Positions 23,443 through 32,604 are shown, counted from the first letter of the stretch. The stretch: DNA of 64,000 bases from Cronobacter dublinensis subsp. dublinensis LMG 23823 (GCF_001277235.1 NZ_CP012266.1:3472001-3536000), one strand, 5' to 3'. The notes: generated by a model not told the origin, from the letters alone. Translations and numbers: made by a program.

Positions 23443-25389
23443 TTACTTCGCCAGCTCCTGCAACGTACGCAGCTGGGCGACCGCCTCCTGCATCGCGTCC
23501 ATCCCTTTCGCCACCACTTTCAGGCGGCCCAGGCTCTGGGCGACGTTTTCACGCTCTTCACTGGTCTGCTCGCTCATTGAGGCGATACGGTCCGCGGCTT
23601 CGATACTGCGGTCCGCCATGGTCTGGGTCGCGCTGACCGTTTCCGTAGTGACCTGACGAATGCGCGCGATCGTCTCAACAGACTCGTTGATGCTGTGCGC
23701 CGTCGCCTCCGCCTGCTCGCGGGAAAGATGCGCCAGGCGGCGCACTTCGCCCGCCACCACGGCGAAACCACGTCCGGACTCCCCGGCGCGGGCAGCTTCC
23801 ACCGCGGCGTTGAGCGCCAGCAGGTTGGTCTGGTCGGCTATCGATCGAATACCGCTGGTGATCTTGGTTATCCCTTCAGAGATGGTCTCCAGATCGTTCA
23901 GCCCCTGTTCCAGCCTGTCCTGCGCGTCGCGGGTGTCGCGCGCGGCGTTGCTCATAGAGCGGATATTGCCCTGCGCGATATCCAGCGTTTCGGTCTGCTG
24001 CGACGTGGCGTGCTCCAGCAGCGGCAGCGTGGAGAGCAGCGGCGACAGCTCCTGCTGGTAGCTGATGACCTGCTCAATCACCTGCGACTGCATGCGATGC
24101 ATCGCCTCCCAACGGCGCAGCGTGCGCTGGGCGTAGTGCGCGGCATAGGCGGCGTATTCCACCGGGAACTGGCTCATCGCCTGGTTGGGCTTATCGAAAA
24201 ACACCAGCGCGGAGAGCGTCTGGTTGATAGGCACACCAAGGATCTCGCCGAAACTGGAGAAACCCGCCGCCGGGATCTGGCGGAAGAAATCCGCGCGCGG
24301 CAGCGTCGCCAGGTTGTTCATGCGGCGCAATACGCAGTCGTTGAGCAGCATGCCCGCCGGTTTGCCGTAGCGGCGCGTGAAGTTCTGCCAGTCATGGACG
24401 GTATGCGCGACAAAATCGGTCGCTTTCATCAGGTATAACCGATCGCCGAACTCCAGATCGCAGAAGAAGCGGATCTGTGAGGCCTCAATCTGCGCCACCG
24501 AACGAATAAAGAAATCATCACCCACTTTTACCGCGAAGGTATAACCTTCCAGCGCCTGCCCGAGCTGATCGGGTTTGCAGTTAAGCTGGCTTGCCAGATA
24601 CGACGTAATGGGCTGCTGATGATCCTTCGCGTCGAACAGCGACGTAACGGTACGGGCGACCGGATCGGCCTGCGCCACCAGCCAGCTTTTATCGGTCGGC
24701 TGGAAGTTCTGGCTTTTAAACGGCGCGAAGGATTTCCCCGGCGCCATTTCACACAGTATGACGATCGCGCGGCCATCCATCATGCGTCCGTTGACGCTCA
24801 TCCAGGTGCCGCTGAAATCGAGCTTGCCGCCCGCCGCACCGCCGACGGCGAGACACGGGAAGCGCCCGGATTTATACCAGGCCTGCATCAGGAACCCTTC
24901 CGAGGCGGCGAGGCCGTCACAGTAAATAAGCGCAAACGTGCGCTCGGCACTGAGCGGCAGACGCACGTCGAGCGCGCTAAGATCGCGCGAAATCGCCTCA
25001 ACGCGCTGCGCCGCGCCAGGAATGCGGGTGTGCAGGTCGACGGAGTGAACTTCGTGGCGGCCGATAAGCGATTTCGGCAGCAGCAGCCAGCTCCCCAGGT
25101 CGCTCTCCATATCGCAGTAAACCGTCGCTTTATCCTGCTGGCACAGCGTGCCGGTCGAGGAGAGCACCAGTACGGTGCGTTCAGGCGTAGCGAAACGCTG
25201 CCAGACCTGGCTGACAGCCTGAAAATTCGCATTGGGCGGTACAAATACCATCAAGATGCCCGGCTTATCCGGCACGCCCGCGTCACGTAACGATGTAGGT
25301 AATTTCTGACAGCGATACACACCGCTACGGGGGCTTGATGCCGAAAATGTCCGTCCTGGACCCGTTATTAATGTTGACAGGATCCCCAT
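23443..25389 (-). CDS. Cytoplasmic FIST-domain methyl-accepting chemotaxis protein
   Basis: A 648-residue sensor with no membrane segment. Residues about 45-235 form a FIST domain (ILMVFVPPNANF, ALIYCDGLAASEGFL, AVGGAAGGK) and about 255-400 the FIST_C domain (DDFFIRSV, LYLMKATD). These are small-molecule binding modules, amino acids being the usual suggestion. The C-terminal signalling domain carries the chemoreceptor hairpin IADQTNLLALNAAVEAARAG and GRGFAVVAGEVRRLA. There is no receptor-tail pentapeptide. It probably reports intracellular metabolite levels to CheA-CheW. It stands as a single gene with its own terminator. Confidence 0.92.
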   Translation of the reverse strand: MGILSTLITGPGRTFSASSPRSGVYRCQKLPTSLRDAGVPDKPGILMVFVPPNANFQAVSQVWQRFATPERTVLVLSSTGTLCQQDKATVYCDMESDLGSWLLLPKSLIGRHEVHSVDLHTRIPGAAQRVEAISRDLSALDVRLPLSAERTFALIYCDGLAASEGFLMQAWYKSGRFPCLAVGGAAGGKLDFSGTWMSVNGRMMDGRAIVILCEMAPGKSFAPFKSQNFQPTDKSWLVAQADPVARTVTSLFDAKDHQQPITSYLASQLNCKPDQLGQALEGYTFAVKVGDDFFIRSVAQIEASQIRFFCDLEFGDRLYLMKATDFVAHTVHDWQNFTRRYGKPAGMLLNDCVLRRMNNLATLPRADFFRQIPAAGFSSFGEILGVPINQTLSALVFFDKPNQAMSQFPVEYAAYAAHYAQRTLRRWEAMHRMQSQVIEQVISYQQELSPLLSTLPLLEHATSQQTETLDIAQGNIRSMSNAARDTRDAQDRLEQGLNDLETISEGITKITSGIRSIADQTNLLALNAAVEAARAGESGRGFAVVAGEVRRLAHLSREQAEATAHSINESVETIARIRQVTTETVSATQTMADRSIEAADRIASMSEQTSEERENVAQSLGRLKVVAKGMDAMQEAVAQLRTLQELAK

Positions 25390-25612
25390 GGTGGCCTCTT
25401 TTTATCTATATAATTCAAATTATTCAGAGAAATACTCCTCCCTGCGCCTCTGTTATCGGCAAAAATTTCGATTAAAAGAGCCTATTTACTAAAATATTGT
25501 TAAGCGTGAGTAAACCCGCACACTTCATAAGCAAATAATTGCAACAAAACGGCGAAAGAGTGAGCGGGTTCGCAGTCTGGCCTGAGCAGGTAAAAAGCGG
25601 AACGCCATAAAG

Positions 25613-25638
25613 CAAAAAACCCGCCGAAGCGGGTTTTC
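25613..25638 (-). terminator. yqaE terminator
   Basis: AACCCGC, loop TTCG on the minus strand (CGAA on plus), GCGGGTT followed by a T-run, 19 bases after the yqaE stop. Confidence 0.8.
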
Positions 25639-25656
25639 TTAAAACGGAGCGCGGGG

Positions 25657-25815
25657 TCAGTTTTTGGACTGTACCCAGAAGGCGTGGATGAGGCCAGGGA
25701 TATAACCCAGCAGCGTCAGCAGGATGTTGAGGATGAACGCCCAGCCGAAACCTTTCCCCAGCAGTACGCCAAGCGGCGGCAGAATAATGGTAAAAACGAT
25801 TCTCCAGAATCCCAT
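25657..25815 (-). CDS. yqaE: YqaE/Pmp3 family membrane protein
   Basis: A 52-residue two-helix membrane protein: MGFWRIVFTIILPPLGVLLG, then FGWAFILNILLTLLGYIPG and ending in HAFWVQSKN. This is the Pmp3/PMP3 family linked to membrane potential and envelope stress. The ATG at 25815 follows AGGAG. It stands at the same relative position as E. coli yqaE, upstream of the alaE-ygaC-ygaM block. Confidence 0.92.
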   Translation of the reverse strand: MGFWRIVFTIILPPLGVLLGKGFGWAFILNILLTLLGYIPGLIHAFWVQSKN

Positions 25816-26043
25816 AGTTACTCCTGTAGTGGTTTTTGCAGGTCATTGTAAGTTGCTTATTTTATTGAGTTTAGTCGCTGAACCGCAAAACGCCACCCTT
25901 CATACAGGACTTTACCTGGCCTAACGTGGCTATACAGAGCCGGTTTGTTTGCCGCTTTCCCGATAATGCGCCCGCGATCTGTTGTGAAGGTGCGCGCGGG
26001 TGACTACTGTTAATGAAACGATGTGAATAATCAGGAGGTCATG

Positions 26044-26223
26044 ATGTTTGAAGCAGGCGATATCGTACAACCGCGTCTCGGCGGCCCGAAACTAAAAGTC
26101 ATTGAAGTGCATGGCGACCAGATTGTCGCGGTGCGCCCGGATGACGAACAGGGCGAGAAAGTGACTCTCAAAGCCGCTGATGTGGCGCTGTATAAAGAAG
26201 ACGGTGATTTCGGGGTGTGTTGA
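26044..26223 (+). CDS. YodC-like DUF2158 small protein
   Basis: A 59-residue protein MFEAGDIVQPRLGGPKLKV, then VAVRPDDEQGEKVTLKAADV. The opening matches the DUF2158/YodC pattern of a hydrophobic strand followed by the GGP turn. AGGAGGT at 26032-26038 suits the ATG at 26044 better than the adjacent ATG at 26041. It is soluble and acidic with an SH3-like strand pattern. Function unknown. Confidence 0.75.
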   Translation: MFEAGDIVQPRLGGPKLKVIEVHGDQIVAVRPDDEQGEKVTLKAADVALYKEDGDFGVC

Positions 26224-26263
26224 GTTTTTCCGGGATGAGGTGGCGGGTGCGTTTATGTGAGAT

Positions 26264-26289
26264 GGCGGGTGCGCTTGCGCTTACCCGCC
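26264..26289. repeat. REP-like intergenic palindrome
   Basis: GGCGGGT and ACCCGCC flank GCGCTTGCGCTT. A near-identical element occurs at 36193-36217, and a half-copy precedes this one (GGCGGGTGCG near 26252). Repeated extragenic palindromes of this kind lie between convergent genes, as here. Confidence 0.7.
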
Positions 26290-26296
26290 TGTCATA

Positions 26297-26605
26297 TCAG
26301 CTTCTGCCGCTCTGACTGTCTGTAAACGCCTGTTCGCTGAGCCGGTGGTAAAACGCGAGGATCTGCCGGAGCAACGCCTGCATATCTTCCTCGCGCCAGG
26401 CTTGCAGCGGGCGGGCGTGCGGGCCACAAAAATGCGCGTGTAACGCCTGCAATTCGGGTTGGAGCGCCTCCGACAGCGCGGCGGGCGGAATATCGATCAG
26501 GCACTCAAACCAGAAGCGCAGAAGTTTTTTACGCAGCGTCTCTGCGCGGGTGAGCGCCAGCACGCCCCGTTCAAACTGATGTAAAATGTCGGTAATTGCA
26601 GTCAT
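26297..26605 (-). CDS. Hypothetical enterobacterial protein
   Basis: A 102-residue soluble, helical protein beginning MTAITDILHQFERGVLALT and containing LRFWFECLIDIPPAALSEAL. The ATG at 26605 has AGGAAAC directly upstream. It ends close to a REP-like palindrome shared with the convergent DUF2158 gene. I do not recognise a family; its regular codon use supports it being expressed. Confidence 0.6.
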   Translation of the reverse strand: MTAITDILHQFERGVLALTRAETLRKKLLRFWFECLIDIPPAALSEALQPELQALHAHFCGPHARPLQAWREEDMQALLRQILAFYHRLSEQAFTDSQSGRS

Positions 26606-27126
26606 GTTTCCTGTTAAAACGCGTGAAAAAACAGGCGGTCATTATCCGTTAACGCCGCCTGCGTGGGCTGAATTCTGGTTAAAGCCGTCTTGCGGCGGGC
26701 TAATCATATTCATCTAACGGATACATTTGGCCGCCGGACGCAGGCGGGCTGAAACTCCCTGACGGCTGAAAACAGCATAAACCACTGCTTTTTTGCTTAA
26801 CGCGCTATCTGAAACTCCACACAGCGCTAAAACATTCGCGGCGAAACATTCCGTGCCGCCGTAGAACCACCTCAATTTTGCCTTGAAAATAACCCATTGA
26901 AATAAAACAAAAAATAAACAGACTCCGCTAAAAATAGCGAGCCGACGCACGTTTTTGAATTTCCAGAGGATTTTATTGACAAAGCGGCGATAAATAAAAA
27001 TTAATCACTAATTGAAAGCAACAAACCAGCCATATACTCTACCATCAGCGCAAAATGCCAGGCATATCGCCAGCATCTCCCTTGCCTTTCCCGTTTTCCC
27101 TGTTGAGGGTTCAGGAGCCTGATTCC
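26606..27126. other. Upstream region of alaE, no firm gene
   Basis: AT-richer sequence. A minus-strand frame at 26714-26950 begins with a hydrophobic run (IFSGVCLFFVLFQWVIF) but relies on a GTG without a good ribosome site. I see no RNA gene. The stretch just before 27127 should hold the alaE promoter. Confidence 0.4.
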
Positions 27127-27582
27127 ATGTTTTCGCCACATTCTCGCCTGCGTCACGCCGTTGCGGACACCTTTGCCATGGTAGTGTATTGCTCCGTCGT
27201 GGGGATGATGATTGAAATATTTGTCTCCGGAATGAGCTTCGAACAATCCCTCTCGTCACGCCTCGTCGCGATACCGGTCAATATGGTGATCGCCTGGCCT
27301 TACGGGCTTTATCGCGATGCGTTCATGCGCATGGCGGCGCGCCTCGGTAAAGGCCGCCTCGTTAAAAACATCGCGGACGTGCTTGCCTATATCACCTTCC
27401 AGTCGCCGGTCTATGCCGCCATTCTGCTGTTCGTGGGCGCGGATATCCCGCAGATTATCGCCGCGGTGAGCTCCAATATTGTGGTGTCGATGATGATGGG
27501 GGCGGCCTACGGGTATTTCCTCGATTATTGCCGCCGTCTGTTCCGGGTAAGCGCCGCCGCGCCGGTGAGCGCGCAGGCCTGA
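27127..27582 (+). CDS. alaE: L-alanine exporter AlaE
   Basis: Inner-membrane exporter of L-alanine that prevents toxic accumulation. The 151-residue protein matches the E. coli family throughout: MFSPHSRLRHAVADTFAMVV, FVSGMSFEQSLSSRLVAIPV, IAWPYGLYRDAFMR, YITFQSPVYAAILL and SNIVVSMMMGAAYGYFLDY. It has four predicted membrane helices. AGGAG lies 9 bases before the ATG at 27127. It is convergent with ygaC as in E. coli. Confidence 0.97.
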   Translation: MFSPHSRLRHAVADTFAMVVYCSVVGMMIEIFVSGMSFEQSLSSRLVAIPVNMVIAWPYGLYRDAFMRMAARLGKGRLVKNIADVLAYITFQSPVYAAILLFVGADIPQIIAAVSSNIVVSMMMGAAYGYFLDYCRRLFRVSAAAPVSAQA

Positions 27583-27592
27583 GAAGGGTGTA

Positions 27593-27937
27593 TTACTGCG
27601 GTTCGCCAAATAATCCGTTCAGGTAACGCTCCAGCGCCATGCGGGAGCTAAATCCCAGCGGGATGCCGTAGTGCTCCTGCGCGTCGCCGCCGAGCCACAG
27701 CGGAAACTGCTGATAATGATCGCAGGTTTTCATTTCTGAAGCCGGGTCCGCCAGCGACTGGCTGCGCTCCCTGAGCGTCGGGTGAATGACCAGCGCCGTA
27801 CGCCCCATGCGCGCTTCGCGATTCACATAGACATAATTCTCGCCGCGACGATAACCATAAGTTTTTGGCGTCACCACATCCATGGTAAACCCTGCTTTCT
27901 CCAGGACGCGCGCCACCTCATCGGGTCGTAAATACAT
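27593..27937 (-). CDS. ygaC: YgaC family protein (DUF2002)
   Basis: A 114-residue cytoplasmic protein of the DUF2002 family: MYLRPDEVARVLEKAGFTMD, YGYRRGENYVYVNREARMGR, HYQQFPLWLGG and LGFSSRMALERYL. The E. coli gene is repressed by Fur and of unknown function. Gene order alaE-ygaC-ygaM is conserved. Confidence 0.95.
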   Translation of the reverse strand: MYLRPDEVARVLEKAGFTMDVVTPKTYGYRRGENYVYVNREARMGRTALVIHPTLRERSQSLADPASEMKTCDHYQQFPLWLGGDAQEHYGIPLGFSSRMALERYLNGLFGEPQ

Positions 27938-28097
27938 AAATTTTCCTCATCTGCTTCAGACTGCGGGGAAACCTTACATTAGGAGGATTACCAGGGCTTT
28001 CGGAAAAGTCCAGAAACGCCCCCTCACGGCCCCGCACGCCGAAGCGGCTCACATTTTGTTCTATACTTTGCTCAAGTAAACACAAAGGGAGAACGTT

Positions 28098-28424
28098 ATG
28101 TTTAACAGAAACACCCGTAACGATGTGAACGATGGCGTAAGCGAAATTAACCACGATATTAACCGTCTGGCCGATACGCTGGAAGGCGTGCTGAAATCCT
28201 GGGGCAGCGATGCCAAAGGCGAAGCCGATGTGGCGCGCCGCAAAGCAGAATCGCTGCTGCGCGAAACCCGCGCCCGTATGCACGGCAGAAGTCAGGTCAA
28301 CCAGGCTGCCCGCGATGCGGTGAGCTGCGCCAGCACATTTGTGCGCGAGCGTCCGCTGAGCAGTCTCGGCATCGGCGCGGCGGTGGGCATTTTCCTCGGC
28401 GCGCTGCTGATCACTCGTCGCTAA
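28098..28424 (+). CDS. ygaM: YgaM, ElaB/YqjD-like membrane-anchored protein
   Basis: A 108-residue DUF883 protein. A charged amphipathic N-terminal half (INHDINRLADTLEGVLKSWG, RRKAESLLRETRARM) leads to a C-terminal membrane anchor with glycine zipper (LSSLGIGAAVGIFLGALLI) and ends in TRR. Relatives ElaB and YqjD are stationary-phase proteins that tether ribosomes to the membrane; that role is not proven for YgaM. GGGAGAA precedes the ATG. Confidence 0.93.
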   Translation: MFNRNTRNDVNDGVSEINHDINRLADTLEGVLKSWGSDAKGEADVARRKAESLLRETRARMHGRSQVNQAARDAVSCASTFVRERPLSSLGIGAAVGIFLGALLITRR

Positions 28425-28591
28425 ACCGCGACTCTGAAGCACGGTTCAATGCCTTTTCCCCGGCGCTGCCGGGGAACGGCTTTTAAGCTCCCCTCCCCTG
28501 AACTCTCCTTTAAAAATCCTCATTACGCCTTTTTCGCGTCCGGCCACTGGTATGCCTGCCTTTTCGCGCCTGTACCGCCGAACGGCCAGAA

Positions 28592-28640
28592 ACCCTATAT
28601 ATTGCGTAGTTGAAAGTTAAGATAACTACATCTAGTATCT
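28592..28640 (+). promoter_or_regulatory. Paired NrdR boxes upstream of nrdHIEF
   Basis: AACCCTATATATTGCG (28591-28606) and AACTACATCTAGTATC (28624-28639) resemble the NrdR consensus acaCwAtATaTwGtgt. They sit about 32-33 bases apart, three helical turns, as at other nrd promoters. NrdR with bound dATP/ATP should repress here. Confidence 0.7.
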
Positions 28641-28655
28641 CTCTTATCAGATAGC

Positions 28656-28690
28656 CCCCATCAACCCTGCGTTGCGGTGGGGATTTTAAT
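28656..28690 (+). terminator. Hairpin in the nrdH leader
   Basis: CCCCATC and GGTGGGG enclose a 13-base loop and are followed by ATTTTAAT, about 20 bases before nrdH. It may act as an attenuator or stabilise the leader. Confidence 0.45.
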
Positions 28691-28711
28691 CTATTTATGA
28701 GAATACGAATC

Positions 28712-28957
28712 ATGCGCATAACTATTTACACAAGAAATGATTGCGTCCAGTGTCACGCTACCAAACGCGCGCTGGAAAGCCGTGGGATTGCCTTTGACAC
28801 CATCAATCTCGACGAGCACCCCGAGGCCATCGATACGCTGCGCGAACAGGGGTTTCGCCAGCTGCCGGTGGTCATGGCTGACGACCTGAGCTGGAGCGGT
28901 TTTCGCCCGGACATGATCAATCGTCTGCGCGCGGACTCGCTTGCGGCAAACGCATGA
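28712..28957 (+). CDS. nrdH: Glutaredoxin-like NrdH-redoxin
   Basis: Electron donor for the class Ib ribonucleotide reductase. The 81-residue protein starts MRITIYTRNDCVQCHATKRA with the redox CVQC at 11-14. It ends with the conserved substrate-side segment FRQLPVVMADDLSWSGFRPDM. I chose ATG 28712 by match to the family; an ATG five codons upstream is in frame. The stop overlaps nrdI (ATGA). Confidence 0.96.
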   Translation: MRITIYTRNDCVQCHATKRALESRGIAFDTINLDEHPEAIDTLREQGFRQLPVVMADDLSWSGFRPDMINRLRADSLAANA

Positions 28958-29355
28958 GCACGCTGATTTACTTCTCCAGCCGCTCGGAAAACACGCATCG
29001 TTTTATCGCGCGGCTGGGCCTGCCAGCGCAGCGTATTCCGCTGGAGGACGACGCGCGGCTGCGGGCGAGCGAGCCTTACATTTTGATTGTGCCGACCTAC
29101 GGCGGCGGCGGAACGGCAGACGCCGTGCCGCGCCAGGTTATCCGGTTTCTGAACGATGAGCACAATCGCGCGCTGCTGCGCGGCGTCATTGCCGCAGGCA
29201 ACCGTAACTTCGGCGAGGGGTTTTGCCGCGCTGGCGACATCATCGCCCGCAAATGTCAGGTGCCTTTTCTCTATCGCTTCGAGCTGATGGGCACCGGGCT
29301 GGATATCGACAACGTGCGTAAGGGAGTTAACGAATTTTGGCAACGACATCACTAA
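28954..29355 (+). CDS. nrdI: Flavodoxin-like NrdI
   Basis: FMN protein that supplies oxidant to assemble the Mn(III)2-tyrosyl radical cofactor of NrdF. The 133-residue sequence has the phosphate-binding loop YFSSRSENTHRF, the conserved PTYGGGG and GVIAAGNRNFGEGFC. It overlaps nrdH by four bases and nrdE by 19, showing a tight operon. Confidence 0.97.
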   Translation: MSTLIYFSSRSENTHRFIARLGLPAQRIPLEDDARLRASEPYILIVPTYGGGGTADAVPRQVIRFLNDEHNRALLRGVIAAGNRNFGEGFCRAGDIIARKCQVPFLYRFELMGTGLDIDNVRKGVNEFWQRHH

Positions 29356-31487
29356 CCGGCGAAGCCGCACTGCATACGCCGCCGGACTATCACGCGCTGA
29401 ACGCGATGCTCAATCTCTACGATGCGTCGGGGCGCATCCAGTTTGCCAAAGACCGCGAGGCGGTGGAGGCGTTTATGGCCGCTCACGTGCAGCCGCGCAC
29501 GGTCGCCTTCCCGGATACCCACGCGCGGCTCGCGTATCTGGTGAGCGAAGGCTATTACGATGACAACGTGCTTAAGCGCTACGACGCGGCCTTTGTCGCC
29601 GGGCTGTTTGACGAAGCGCACCGCTACGGCTTCACGTTTAAAACGTTTCTCGGCGCGTGGAAATTTTACACCAGCTACACGCTGAAAACCTTCGACGGTA
29701 AACGCTATCTGGAGCACTTCCCGGACCGCGCCTGCATGGTGGCGCTGACGCTCGCCTGCGGCGATGAAGCCCTCGCACGCCAGATCCTCATTGAGATCTT
29801 AAGCGGTCGTTTTCAGCCCGCGACGCCCACTTTCCTCAACTGCGGGAAACAGCAGCGCGGCGAGCTGGTCTCCTGCTTCCTGCTGCGCATCGAGGATAAT
29901 ATGGAGTCCATCGGGCGGGCGGTGAACGCTGCGCTCCAGCTCTCCAAACGCGGCGGCGGCGTGGCGTTTTCGCTATCGAATTTGCGGGAAGCGGGCGCGC
30001 CGATTAAGCGCATCGAGAATCAGTCTTCCGGCGTTATCCCGGTGATGAAAATGCTGGAGGACGCCTTTTCATACGCCAACCAGCTCGGCGCGCGCCAGGG
30101 CGCTGGCGCGGTCTACCTCAACGCGCATCACCCGGATATCCTGCGGTTCCTCGACACCAAACGCGAAAACGCCGATGAGAAAATCCGTATCAAAACGCTG
30201 TCGCTCGGCGTGGTGATCCCCGATATCACCTTTGAACTCGCCAAAGCCAACGCGCAGATGGCGCTGTTCTCGCCCTATGATGTGGAGCGCCTTTACGGCA
30301 AGCCGTTCGGCGATATCAGCGTCAGCGACATGTATTCGCAGCTGGTGGAAGATGACCGCGTTCGCAAGCGGTACATCAGCGCCCGCGAGCTGTTCCAGCG
30401 CCTGGCGGAGATCCAGTTTGAGTCCGGCTACCCGTACATCATGTTCGAGGACACGGTGAACCGCGCCAACCCGATTGCCGGGCGCATCAATATGAGCAAT
30501 CTTTGCTCGGAGATTTTGCAGGTCAACAGCGCCTCCACGTTTGATGAAAACCTGGATTACGCGACGGTCGGCCAGGATATCTCCTGTAACCTCGGTTCGC
30601 TGAATATTGCCCATACGATGGATTCGCCAGACTTTGGCCGCACGGTAGAAGTGGCGGTGCGCGCGCTGACGGCGGTCTCTGACATGAGCCATATCCGCAG
30701 CGTGCCGTCCATTGAAGCAGGCAACGCCGCCTCGCACGCCATCGGGCTCGGGCAGATGAACCTGCATGGCTATCTGGCGCGCGAAGGCATCGCTTACGGC
30801 TCGCCGGAAGGGCTCGATTTCACCAATCTCTACTTTTACACCGTCACCTGGCACGCGCTGCACACGTCAATGAGGCTGGCACGCGAGCGCGGCGAGCGCT
30901 TCGACGGCTTTGCGCAGTCGCGCTACGCCAGCGGCGAGTATTTCGAGAAGTACCTGACGCAGACGTGGACGCCGAAAACCGCGCGGGTTGCGGAACTCTT
31001 CGCCCGCGCAGGCATTACGCTGCCGACGCCTGAGATGTGGCGCGCCCTTCGCGACGACGTGATGCGTCACGGGCTCTATAACCGCAACCTGCAGGCGGTG
31101 CCGCCGACCGGCTCTATCTCTTATATCAACCATGCGACGTCGAGCATTCATCCGATCGTCTCGAAAATCGAAATCCGCAAGGAAGGCAAAATCGGCCGCG
31201 TCTATTACCCCGCGCCGTTTATGACGAACGAGAACCTGGCGCTGTATCAGGATGCCTATGAAATCGGGCCGGAAAAAATCATCGACACCTATGCCGAGGC
31301 CACGCGCCATGTGGATCAGGGGCTGTCGCTGACGCTGTTCTTCCCGGATACCGCCACCACGCGCGATATCAACCGGGCGCAGATTTACGCCTGGAAAAAA
31401 GGCATCAAGACGCTCTATTACATTCGACTGCGCCAGCTGGCGCTGGAAGGCACCGAAATTGAGGGCTGCGTCTCCTGCGCCCTGTGA
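29337..31487 (+). CDS. nrdE: Class Ib ribonucleotide reductase alpha subunit
   Basis: Catalytic subunit reducing NDPs to dNDPs. The start is TTG 29337 (716 residues), with GGGAG upstream, matching MATT of the family. Active-site blocks are present: LNCGKQQRGELVSCF with the first redox Cys, NLCSEILQVNSAS with the radical-site Cys and Glu, QDISCNLGSLN, and the C-terminal redox tail EIEGCVSCAL. NrdE lacks the long ATP cone of class Ia. It is transcribed with nrdHIF. Confidence 0.98.
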   Translation: MATTSLTGEAALHTPPDYHALNAMLNLYDASGRIQFAKDREAVEAFMAAHVQPRTVAFPDTHARLAYLVSEGYYDDNVLKRYDAAFVAGLFDEAHRYGFTFKTFLGAWKFYTSYTLKTFDGKRYLEHFPDRACMVALTLACGDEALARQILIEILSGRFQPATPTFLNCGKQQRGELVSCFLLRIEDNMESIGRAVNAALQLSKRGGGVAFSLSNLREAGAPIKRIENQSSGVIPVMKMLEDAFSYANQLGARQGAGAVYLNAHHPDILRFLDTKRENADEKIRIKTLSLGVVIPDITFELAKANAQMALFSPYDVERLYGKPFGDISVSDMYSQLVEDDRVRKRYISARELFQRLAEIQFESGYPYIMFEDTVNRANPIAGRINMSNLCSEILQVNSASTFDENLDYATVGQDISCNLGSLNIAHTMDSPDFGRTVEVAVRALTAVSDMSHIRSVPSIEAGNAASHAIGLGQMNLHGYLAREGIAYGSPEGLDFTNLYFYTVTWHALHTSMRLARERGERFDGFAQSRYASGEYFEKYLTQTWTPKTARVAELFARAGITLPTPEMWRALRDDVMRHGLYNRNLQAVPPTGSISYINHATSSIHPIVSKIEIRKEGKIGRVYYPAPFMTNENLALYQDAYEIGPEKIIDTYAEATRHVDQGLSLTLFFPDTATTRDINRAQIYAWKKGIKTLYYIRLRQLALEGTEIEGCVSCAL

Positions 31488-31496
31488 GGAATCACC

Positions 31497-32459
31497 ATGA
31501 CCCGTTTAAGCCGTATTAGCGCCATCAACTGGAACCATCTTCAGGACGAGAAAGATCTTGAGGTGTGGAACCGGCTCACCAGTAACTTCTGGCTACCGGA
31601 AAAGGTGCCGCTCTCCAACGATATTCCGGCCTGGCAGACGTTAACGCCGGGCGAGCAACAACTGACCATCCGCGTGTTCACCGGGCTAACGCTGCTCGAT
31701 ACCATCCAGAATACGGTTGGCGCGCCTGCGCTGATGGCCGACGCCATCACGCCGCATGAAGAAGCGGTGCTCTCGAACGTCAGCTTTATGGAGGCGGTTC
31801 ACGCCCGCTCGTACAGCTCGATTTTCTCGACGCTCTGCCAGACCAAAGACGTGGACGCCGCCTACGCCTGGAGCGAAGAGAACGCGCCGCTTCAGCGCAA
31901 AGCGCAGATTATTCTTGCGCATTATCGCGAGCACGATCCGCTGAAGAAGAAAATCGCGAGCGTCTTTCTGGAGTCGTTTCTGTTCTATTCCGGCTTTTAT
32001 CTGCCCATGTACTGGTCGAGCCGCGGCAAGCTCACCAATACGGCCGATCTCATTCGTCTGATCATTCGCGACGAAGCGGTGCACGGGTATTACATCGGCT
32101 ACAAATACCAGCAAGGGCTTGCGAAGGTTGACGCGCAGCGTCGTGAATCGCTGAAAGGGTTCGCGCTGGATCTGATGATGGAGCTTTATGATAACGAGCT
32201 CGCCTACACCGAGGCGCTGTATCAGGATGTCGGCTGGGTGGAGGATGTGAGCGCCTTCCTCTGTTACAACGCCAATAAAGCGCTGATGAACCTGGGCTAC
32301 GAGGCGCTGTTCCCGCCGGAAATGGCGCAGGTGAACCCCGCGATCCTCGCCGCCCTCTCTCCTGGCGCGGATGAAAATCACGACTTTTTCTCCGGCTCCG
32401 GCTCATCGTATGTCATGGGCAAAGCGGTGGAAACCGAAGACGAAGACTGGGATTTTTGA
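31497..32459 (+). CDS. nrdF: Class Ib ribonucleotide reductase beta subunit
   Basis: Radical-generating subunit with a dimanganese (or diiron) site. The 320-residue sequence has the metal ligands in LLDTIQNTVG, EEAVLSNVSFMEAVHARSYS and FLESFLFYSGFYLPMYW, then RLIIRDEAVHGYYIGYKYQ. The radical Tyr falls in the ARSYS region. It ends DEDWDF, the tail that binds NrdE. It begins nine bases after nrdE and is followed by a strong terminator. Confidence 0.98.
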   Translation: MTRLSRISAINWNHLQDEKDLEVWNRLTSNFWLPEKVPLSNDIPAWQTLTPGEQQLTIRVFTGLTLLDTIQNTVGAPALMADAITPHEEAVLSNVSFMEAVHARSYSSIFSTLCQTKDVDAAYAWSEENAPLQRKAQIILAHYREHDPLKKKIASVFLESFLFYSGFYLPMYWSSRGKLTNTADLIRLIIRDEAVHGYYIGYKYQQGLAKVDAQRRESLKGFALDLMMELYDNELAYTEALYQDVGWVEDVSAFLCYNANKALMNLGYEALFPPEMAQVNPAILAALSPGADENHDFFSGSGSSYVMGKAVETEDEDWDF

Positions 32460-32571
32460 TGGCTTTTCAGGCGTAAATAATCACAGAATATCTGTCAGAA
32501 TTATTTGCTGCAAAATTGTAAAATCCACGCAAATATCTCTGTAACATTCCGACGCGCTATTTCCTTTCTCT

Positions 32572-32604
32572 GGCGGGCGAATCTCGCTGATTCGCCCGCC
32601 CTTT
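32572..32604 (+). terminator. nrdF hairpin terminator
   Basis: GGCGGGCGAATC, loop TCGCT and the exact complement (12 pairs) followed by CTTTC, about 110 bases after nrdF. Between them nothing else is seen. Confidence 0.65.

Noticed and set aside
26714..26950. Minus-strand 78-codon frame upstream of alaE
   Set aside because: GTG start without a convincing ribosome site, and the C-terminal half is not protein-like.
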